Below the pieces are notes generated by a model. That model searched no databases, was not told the origin of the DNA, and saw only the letters and a program-made list of their open reading frames with translations. A stretch of 9,810 bases of DNA from Lawsonibacter sp. (GTDB lineage Bacteria > Bacillota > Clostridia > Oscillospirales > Oscillospiraceae), in NCBI GenBank assembly GCA_022798855.1, contig JAAWNI010000072.1:1-9810 (forward strand), written 5' to 3'. Every line of letters begins with the position of its first letter. Position 1 is the stretch's first letter. The position numbers were made by a program, and so were the translations under genes. Below are positions 5,956 to 9,810 of the stretch, in pieces.

Positions 5956-6534
5956 TCAATCCCTCCACACCCTGGAAAAAATTTTACAGGCGGCGATCCC
6001 CACGCCCACCGACAGGGCGGAAGCGAGCCAGACGGCGGGGAGGATGTCGAAGGGGGCGGCGCACCCCTCAGCGGCCCGCACCGAAGCCACGGTGGTCGGG
6101 ATTAGCTGGATGGAAGCGGTGTTGCACACCACCAGCATGCACAAAGCGTCGGAGGCCACGCCTGGGCTTTTAGCGGCCAGCCGCCGGGCGGCTTCCAGGC
6201 CCAGGGGAGTAGCGGCGCTGCCCAGGCCCAGCAGGTTGGCCGACACATTGGCCGAGATGCTGTCCATAGTGTCCCGGTCCTGGGCGGCCTGGGGGAAAAG
6301 CCGGCGCAGCACGGGGCCCAGCAGCCGGGACAGCAGGTCGGCCAGGCCGGACTGGCGCATGACCTCCATCACCCCAGTCCACAGGCAGAGCATTCCCGCG
6401 ATGGACAGGGCCAGCTCCACCGCCGCCGCCGCCCCTTCCACCGCCGCCGCGGCCACCTCCGGGCCCCGTCCGGCGGCCAGGCCGCACAGGATGGACAGGA
6501 CCACCATCCCCGTCCAAATGACCGTCATTGTCAC
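5956..6534 (-). CDS. spmA: Spore maturation protein A
   Basis: SpmA is a membrane partner of SpmB (nucleoside-transporter-gate family) required for spore-core dehydration. The predicted product is 192 aa with several hydrophobic segments. The family signature SANLLGLGSAATPLGLEAAR lies at 98-117, and NTASIQLIPTTVASVRAAEG at about 138-157. I chose GTG at 6534 because GAGGGGGG lies 7 nt upstream. ATG at 6528 (190 aa) is the close alternative. A longer ATG start at 6558 would place the ribosome site inside the gene. In B. subtilis spmA and spmB belong to a mother-cell sigma-E operon. Upstream here (6535-6600, minus strand) I see only a weak CGTATAAAT that could be a sigma-E-like -10, which I do not claim. 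Confidence 0.94.
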   Translation of the reverse strand: MTMTVIWTGMVVLSILCGLAAGRGPEVAAAAVEGAAAAVELALSIAGMLCLWTGVMEVMRQSGLADLLSRLLGPVLRRLFPQAAQDRDTMDSISANVSANLLGLGSAATPLGLEAARRLAAKSPGVASDALCMLVVCNTASIQLIPTTVASVRAAEGCAAPFDILPAVWLASALSVGVGIAACKIFSRVWRD

Positions 6535-6683
6535 GAGCGATCCCCCCTCTTGAACCATTTATACGGAAGGAATTGGGAAATCATTCCTAATCATGGAGTT
6601 AAAATTTACAAAAAAATCCAGCCCATCTCCCTTTTTCCACAAAAATTCTACATTTTTCACCCTATTTTGCCCTATAGAAACAG

Positions 6684-6712
6684 TTGACACGGAATTTCTT
6701 TCCCGCTACAAT
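6684..6712 (+). promoter_or_regulatory. Sigma-A promoter of the abrB-like gene
   Basis: Perfect TTGACA (6684-6689), a 17-nt spacer and TACAAT (6707-6712). The predicted start near 6719 gives a leader of about 68 nt. The 90 bp upstream (about 6595-6680) are strikingly AT-rich for this genome, suitable for an UP element or for AbrB-type autoregulation, which typically targets AT-rich DNA. Confidence 0.88.
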
Positions 6713-6786
6713 AGAAGTGTGAAAAGTCGACGCTGGAACCACATTCTGACCCTAGGTTGGAAAACAGCTAAAAAGGAGGCAATTAC

Positions 6787-7041
6787 ATGAAATCCACTGG
6801 CATTGTACGAAAGGTGGACGAATTGGGCCGGATTGTGCTGCCCATCGAGCTGCGCCGCACTTTGGATATCGAGGAGAAGGATTCCCTGGAAATCTATATG
6901 GATGGCCCCTCTATTGTACTCAAGAAATTCCAGCCTGCCTGCATTTTTTGTGACAATGAGAAGGACATTATTGAGTTTCGTGGGAAGAACGTGTGCCCCC
7001 GATGTTTCCAGGAGATGAGCGCCTCCTTCCGGAAGCAGTAA
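6787..7041 (+). CDS. AbrB/SpoVT-family transcriptional regulator with C-terminal zinc-ribbon-like half
   Basis: This small DNA-binding regulator (84 aa) has an N-terminal swapped-hairpin AbrB domain at 1-47, with the signature STGIVRKVDELGRIVLPIEL and the arginine-rich RRTLDI typical of AbrB. AbrB proteins repress stationary-phase and sporulation genes during growth. The C-terminal half carries CIFC (C52, C55) and CPRC (C70, C73), spaced CX2C-X14-CX2C, which suggests a zinc ribbon. B. subtilis AbrB and SpoVT lack this pattern; clostridial AbrB-like proteins often have it, as I recall. The start is certain: AAGGAGG lies 7 nt before the ATG, behind a consensus promoter. A strong terminator follows, so it is monocistronic. 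Targets are unknown; divergent spmA is one candidate by position only. Confidence 0.93.
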   Translation: MKSTGIVRKVDELGRIVLPIELRRTLDIEEKDSLEIYMDGPSIVLKKFQPACIFCDNEKDIIEFRGKNVCPRCFQEMSASFRKQ

Positions 7042-7102
7042 TCCCGCCGGAGCGCGAGGCTTGGCCGGTCCTCCCTAGGCAGCCGGACCCAAACGACGAA
7101 AA

Positions 7103-7138
7103 ATGGAGAGAGCGGAACAGCTCTCTCCATCTTTTTTT
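7103..7138 (+). terminator. Rho-independent terminator of the abrB-like gene
   Basis: A perfect 11-bp stem (ATGGAGAGAGC at 7103-7113, GCTCTCTCCAT at 7120-7130) with loop GGAACA is followed by C and seven T residues (7132-7138). A MITE-like element begins six bases later. Confidence 0.95.
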
Positions 7139-7143
7139 GATTT

Positions 7144-7306
7144 AGAACCTGTATTCACAATCTCAAACGACCGTCTGGACGGGCCTTTTGCCGCCTTGCG
7201 GCGTTAAAAAATCTTGAAATCTACAAAGGATTCCTGTGATTTTTTGCCTTGCAGGGCGGCAAAATTCATCGTCCATCCGGCATTTTCGATTATGAATACA
7301 GGTTCT
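7144..7306. mobile_element. 163-bp MITE-like element, copy 1
   Basis: The ends are inverted repeats beginning AGAACCTGTATTCA: left 7144-7162, right 7306-7288, with one mismatch in 19. The complementarity continues imperfectly for about 70 bp inward (for example TTTTGCCGCC and TTAAAAAATC in both arms), so the whole element can fold into one long hairpin. It encodes no protein. It lies between the abrB-like terminator and the convergent secreted-protein gene, flanked by TTT and TAA. A second copy with the same ends starts at 9657. Presumably a transposase encoded elsewhere moves it; I cannot name the parent insertion sequence. Confidence 0.85.
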
Positions 7307-7376
7307 TAAAGCGGCGGCAAGCGGACAGGGAAATGGGGGGCTTTTGGCAGCCTGGGGCGGAACGACCGCCAGCCGG

Positions 7377-8006
7377 TCAGCTCAGGGCAAGGCCGGTGAC
7401 GGCGAAGCCGAACATGCTGTCGCGGTACTGGAGGGTGGCCTGAAACTGGACCAGGTCCAGGTCCTCCACCACATAGACCAGCGCGCCGGTGAGCTGGAGC
7501 CCGCCGCTGACGGGGCGGACCTCCCGCACCTGAAGCTGGGACAAATCGTCGCAGCCGCACACGGCCTGGTACACATTGCCGCCCCGGTCGAAGGTGAGCC
7601 GGTCGGTGAGCTCCTGGGGCAGGGGGGGCAGCGCTTCCAGGGAGAGGTCCAGCGCGGCGGCGTAGTCCTGAACCGTCTCAGTGGGGAAGAGGAGCAGGCC
7701 GTCCTCCATCTGGCTCCGGCTGTCCAGCTGGCCGTAGAGGGAGAGCATATTATACAGGCATTCCCAGGCCAGCACCCCGTCGCTGAGGTCCAGGGACTGG
7801 ACGTCGTGGTTCATCATGGCCAGCAGGACCCCGTGGAGGGCGGGGGCCATGGCGTCGGCGGGGCTGGTCCCGGCGGGCATGTCGCCGGGGAGGTAGTCCT
7901 GGCTGACGGCGGGGGCCGGGGCCTCCTCGTAGTCGGCCAAGGCCGTGCTGCCCAGGGGCAGCAGGAGCATCGAGGCGATAAGGGTGGTGAGCATGATTTT
8001 TTTCAT
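7377..8006 (-). CDS. Secreted protein of unknown function
   Basis: I do not recognise the family. The 209-aa product starts with a clear Sec signal peptide: MKKIM, a hydrophobic core to about residue 17, and an ALA/D cleavage site after A24. The mature protein starts with an acidic, Pro/Ala-rich segment (25-50) that looks disordered, followed by a mixed globular region. Three cysteines remain (C83, C150, C152), the last two in VCGCDD. No lipobox, membrane anchor, LPXTG or known catalytic motif is visible, so it is probably released. The ATG at 8006 has AAGGAGG upstream with 7-nt spacing. It is transcribed alone from an extended -10 promoter. No convincing terminator follows; GACCG/CGGTC just after the stop lacks a T-tract. 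Confidence is high that it is a gene, nil for function. Confidence 0.85.
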   Translation of the reverse strand: MKKIMLTTLIASMLLLPLGSTALADYEEAPAPAVSQDYLPGDMPAGTSPADAMAPALHGVLLAMMNHDVQSLDLSDGVLAWECLYNMLSLYGQLDSRSQMEDGLLLFPTETVQDYAAALDLSLEALPPLPQELTDRLTFDRGGNVYQAVCGCDDLSQLQVREVRPVSGGLQLTGALVYVVEDLDLVQFQATLQYRDSMFGFAVTGLALS

Positions 8007-8020
8007 AAGGAGGCCTCCTT
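8007..8020 (-). promoter_or_regulatory. Ribosome binding site inside a perfect 14-bp palindrome
   Basis: AAGGAGGCCTCCTT lies directly against the ATG of the secreted-protein gene. The ribosome site AAGGAGG is followed by its exact complement, so the message could form a short self-paired structure or dimer covering the site. It may equally be chance. Confidence 0.6.
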
Positions 8021-8036
8021 TCCAGTTTGTGGTTTT

Positions 8037-8045
8037 ATTATAGCA
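8037..8045 (-). promoter_or_regulatory. Extended -10 promoter of the secreted-protein gene
   Basis: On the minus strand TGCTATAAT (8045-8037) gives a perfect -10 with an extended TGn element. No TTGACA-like -35 lies at 16-18 nt (AGGATG is there), consistent with an extended -10 promoter. The predicted leader is about 24 nt. Confidence 0.7.
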
Positions 8046-8187
8046 CCCGCCCCTGTTACCATCCTATCGGAGCCGTTACGAGGTGATGAAAAATTGGTTA
8101 CAGATTGGTTTCAGCGGCCGGAGGGCTGTCCACACCGCCAGCTTATGCCGCTCCGGAGGGAAATAGGACTCTTTTTTCCAAAACCCC

Positions 8188-8216
8188 TTGTGGGGCGGGG
8201 AGGAAATGGGTATAAT
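8188..8216 (+). promoter_or_regulatory. Promoter of the UPF0291 gene
   Basis: TTGTGG (8188-8193), a 17-nt spacer and a perfect TATAAT (8211-8216). The predicted start near 8223 gives a leader of about 40 nt. It also shows that an in-frame GTG at 8188 cannot be the gene's start. Confidence 0.75.
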
Positions 8217-8262
8217 TGGAGTGCCCGCCGCCGGACGGGGCGGGAGGAAAGAGGTGGAACCC

Positions 8263-8469
8263 ATGGAGCAACAGAAAATCGACCGGATCAACCAGCTGGC
8301 CCGCAAGTCCAAGTCGCCGGAGGGGCTGGCCCCGGAGGAGCGCGCGGAGCAGGCGGCGCTGCGGCAGGAGTACATCGCGGCCTACCGGGCCAGCCTGACG
8401 GCCCAGCTGGACAACACCTATATACAGTATCCGGACGGCACCCGGCGGAAGCTGCGGCGGAGGGGCTGA
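8263..8469 (+). CDS. UPF0291/DUF896 family protein (YnzC-like)
   Basis: This small, charged, probably cytosolic protein of 68 aa matches the DUF896 pattern, for example B. subtilis YnzC. It has KIDRINQLARKSK at 5-17, LAPEERAEQAALRQEYI at 22-38 (two helices forming a hairpin in known structures) and a C-terminal YPDGTRRKLRRRG. The basic tail is shorter than in YnzC, which has about 77 residues. The biochemical role of the family is not established. I chose ATG 8263: GAGGTG is about 6 nt upstream, homologues begin here, and the promoter lies between this ATG and the upstream GTG. degV follows after 188 bp with its own promoter. A weak CCGGC/GCCGG hairpin (8497-8501 with 8515-8519) overlaps the degV -35 region and could terminate poorly. 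Confidence 0.92.
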   Translation: MEQQKIDRINQLARKSKSPEGLAPEERAEQAALRQEYIAAYRASLTAQLDNTYIQYPDGTRRKLRRRG

Positions 8470-8508
8470 GGAGCCATAATTTTAATGAAATTTTAACCGG
8501 CCTTTTCG

Positions 8509-8537
8509 TTGACAGCCGGCCTGTTTTCCGTCATAAT
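8509..8537 (+). promoter_or_regulatory. Sigma-A promoter of degV
   Basis: Perfect TTGACA (8509-8514), a 17-nt spacer and CATAAT (8532-8537). An AT-rich stretch (8476-8496) upstream could act as an UP element. The predicted start near 8544 leaves a leader of about 114 nt, the longest in the window. Confidence 0.75.
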
Positions 8538-8555
8538 ATCACTGATTTTCCTAGG

Positions 8556-8589
8556 CGCTGTTTGAAAAATGGAAATGTGCCCAACAGCG
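8556..8589 (+). other. Stem-loop in the degV 5' leader
   Basis: CGCTGTT (8556-8562) pairs perfectly with AACAGCG (8583-8589) across a 20-nt loop. Further down the leader, CATGT/ACATG (8611-8622) forms a small inverted repeat around TG, 20 nt before the AGGAGG. No known riboswitch consensus is recognised. This may be leader structure or a protein site. Confidence 0.4.
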
Positions 8590-8657
8590 GAAAAAGAGCC
8601 GGCGTTCGGGCATGTTGACATGTTACAAACAAGCCCTAACTAAAGGAGGACCTGCCT

Positions 8658-9521
8658 ATGGCACGCGTCAAATTTACCACAGACTCCGCCGCCGACATCC
8701 CAGCCGCCCTGCGGGAGGAGCTGAACATCCAGGTGCTCCCGTTCCCCATCGCCATGGAGGACCGGGAGTACGCCGACGGCTTTGACTTCACGCCGGAGGA
8801 GTTTTACGATATGCTGCTCGCGGCCTCCAAGACCCCCACCCACGCCCAGCTCAACCCCTACGTGTTTTTAGAGGTCTTTGAGGAGGCCTGGAGGGAGGGC
8901 TTCACCCACCTGATCCACACCTCCATCAACTCCAAGGGCTCGGCCACCTGCGCCAACGCCTTCCAGGCCCGGGGGGAGTTTTACAAGGACCACCCGGAAG
9001 CCCGGGATGTTTTCCATATCCACATCATCGACTCGCTGAACTACACCATGGGCTACGGCTGGGCGGTGGTCCAGGGGGCCAGGATGGCCGCCCAGGGTGC
9101 GGAGCCCCAGGCGGTGGCCGACGCCATCCAGGACTGGGTGGACCACGTCCGGGTGGTGTTCGCCCCTCTGGACCTGCGTTTCGCCAAAAAGTCCGGGCGC
9201 ATCTCCGCGGCGGCCGCCTTTATGGGGGAGGCCCTGGGGCTGAAGCCCATTATGACCTTCACCGACGGGGAATCCAAAATCCTCTCCAAGGTCCGTGGGG
9301 AGCGGAGCGTGGTGTCCGGCCTGGCCGGAATGTGCAAGAAGGAGCGCCGGGCGGACAGCCCCTATCTGCTCATCCGGGGCAACAACGGCGAACAGGCGGA
9401 GAAGCTCCTGGAGGCCTGCCGCCAGGAGCTGGGGGATGAGCCCGCCCTGGTCTTCCCCATCGGCGGCGTCATCTCCATCAACGCCGGACCCAACCTGATC
9501 GGCCTGGTCTACCGGGTGTAG
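8658..9521 (+). CDS. DegV family protein (fatty-acid-binding, FakB-like)
   Basis: DegV proteins bind a fatty acid between two domains. In FakB they present it to the kinase FakA for phosphorylation and use in phospholipids. The 287-aa product has the usual length. It shows the N-terminal FTTDSAADIP (6-14), PTHAQLNP at 60-67 (the usual P-T-T/S-Q-P lid motif, T61), HTSINSKGSATCANAF at 87-102 where most members have a ligand-binding S-G-L-S-G-T, LDLRFAKKSGRIS at 171-183 and GPNLIGLVY at 277-285. Two departures stand out: the SGLSGT loop is NSKGSA, and the histidine normally before the last GPG is replaced (SINAGPN). Lipid choice may differ, or lipid-carboxylate contacts may be altered. AGGAGG lies 8 nt before the ATG. 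No fakA is nearby. Family assignment is firm; partnership with FakA is inference. Confidence 0.92.
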   Translation: MARVKFTTDSAADIPAALREELNIQVLPFPIAMEDREYADGFDFTPEEFYDMLLAASKTPTHAQLNPYVFLEVFEEAWREGFTHLIHTSINSKGSATCANAFQARGEFYKDHPEARDVFHIHIIDSLNYTMGYGWAVVQGARMAAQGAEPQAVADAIQDWVDHVRVVFAPLDLRFAKKSGRISAAAAFMGEALGLKPIMTFTDGESKILSKVRGERSVVSGLAGMCKKERRADSPYLLIRGNNGEQAEKLLEACRQELGDEPALVFPIGGVISINAGPNLIGLVYRV

Positions 9522-9540
9522 CGCCCCGGCGGCCGCTTTT

Positions 9541-9567
9541 GTAGGGACGCTTCACGAAGCGTCCGCG
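9541..9567. repeat. REP-like palindrome downstream of degV
   Basis: GTAGG precedes a 9-bp perfect stem GGACGCTTC (9545-9553) with GAAGCGTCC (9556-9564) around AC, then GCGG. The GTAGGG flank and single-hairpin design match units at 5767 and 5866, so it is probably the same repeat class with another stem sequence. Confidence 0.7.
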
Positions 9568-9615
9568 GCGCCCCCTCCATCCCCCGCCGGAAAACATAGG
9601 CCTTGCAGATAAAAC

Positions 9616-9656
9616 CCCCGCGCGCTCCCCCATGTCCGGAGGAGCGCGCGGGGTTT
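9616..9656 (+). terminator. Strong terminator downstream of degV, T-tract abutting a MITE
   Basis: A perfect 13-bp GC stem (CCCCGCGCGCTCC at 9616-9628, complement at 9641-9653) is followed by TTT (9654-9656), where the MITE-like element begins. AAAA lies on the other side (9611-9614), so it could act in both directions. The T-tract is short, as if cut by the insertion. Confidence 0.85.
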
Positions 9657-9810
9657 AGAACCTGTATTCATAACCGAAAATTCTGGATAGCCGAGGGATT
9701 TCTCTGCCATGCAAGGCAAATTTTTGCGGGAATACTGGATGTATTTCTAGAAAATTTAACGCAGTATGGCTGAGAAAGACCCGGCTAGGCGGTGTTTGAG
9801 GTTGTGGATA
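9657..9810. mobile_element. MITE-like element, copy 2 (right end beyond window)
   Basis: The first 25 bases (9657-9681) match the right end of copy 1 (complement of 7306-7282) with one mismatch. The last bases (gtgtttgaggttgtggata) are an imperfect complement of the left end, so only about the final 10-15 bases of the right inverted repeat are missing. The arms are imperfectly complementary for about 50 bp (TAGCCG...TTTCTC...GCCAT in both). No protein is encoded. Confidence 0.8.

Noticed and set aside
8188..8262. Upstream GTG start for the UPF0291 gene
   Set aside because: The GTG is part of the -35 box, and the promoter -10 lies downstream of it. The family begins at MEQQKIDRIN.
8497..8524. 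Terminator after the UPF0291 gene
   Set aside because: The stem is only 5 bp with a 13-nt loop and overlaps the degV -35 box. At best it is weak, so it is mentioned only under the gene.
7344..8618. A 424-codon plus-strand open frame across the secreted-protein gene and the UPF0291 gene
   Set aside because: It runs antisense to a gene with a clear signal peptide and then out of frame through a recognised family. Composition and start context are those of a shadow.
8615..8641. Second degV promoter from TTGACA at 8615
   Set aside because: No acceptable -10 box lies at 16-18 nt, and the position would put the start at the ribosome site.

Overview
The window looks like chromosomal DNA from a GC-rich, spore-forming Firmicute. 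An Oscillospiraceae-type gut anaerobe (Flavonifractor, Lawsonibacter, Oscillibacter or Intestinimonas relatives) is my best inference. The reasons are high GC content, strong AGGAGG ribosome binding sites, textbook sigma-A promoters, the sporulation genes spmA and spmB, an AbrB-type regulator, and abundant small GC-rich palindromic repeats. I see no rRNA, tRNA, CRISPR array, phage gene or complete transposase gene.

Layout. From 1 to 2680, on the minus strand, lies a fatty-acid-initiation operon read acpP-accB-accC-accD. accD runs off the left edge, and accA would be expected beyond it. The genes are very tightly packed: gaps of 16 and 4 nt, then a 4-nt stop/start overlap in which accD begins with TTG. 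The operon has a consensus promoter (TTGACA, 16 nt, TATAAT), and a 42-bp nearly perfect AT-rich palindrome sits where transcription should start. From 2803 to 3263 is a non-coding, repeat-rich spacer. trmB (minus, 3309-4016) and glsA (plus, 4220-5137) diverge from promoters whose -10 boxes overlap. spmB (5187-5711) and spmA (5956-6534) are on the minus strand, separated by a 244-bp spacer full of short hairpin repeats. An abrB-like regulator with a C-terminal zinc-ribbon-like half (6787-7041, plus) has a clear promoter and terminator. A 163-bp MITE-like element follows that terminator directly. A secreted protein of unknown function (7377-8006, minus) then precedes a UPF0291/DUF896 gene (8263-8469, plus) and a DegV-family gene (8658-9521, plus). 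The window ends in a strong terminator followed by a second, edge-truncated copy of the MITE.

How the genes relate. The acc genes make malonyl-CoA, and acpP supplies the carrier on which fatty acids are built. DegV proteins bind fatty acids, so lipid metabolism appears twice, but nothing visible connects the two loci. SpmA and SpmB are the usual spore-maturation pair, and the AbrB-like protein is a plausible transition-state regulator. glsA and trmB look like stand-alone housekeeping genes. No undescribed multi-gene system is evident. The most interesting signals are in the non-coding DNA: the acp-acc operator candidate, two related MITEs each placed directly after a terminator, and a family of hairpin repeats whose stem sequences differ while staying self-complementary.
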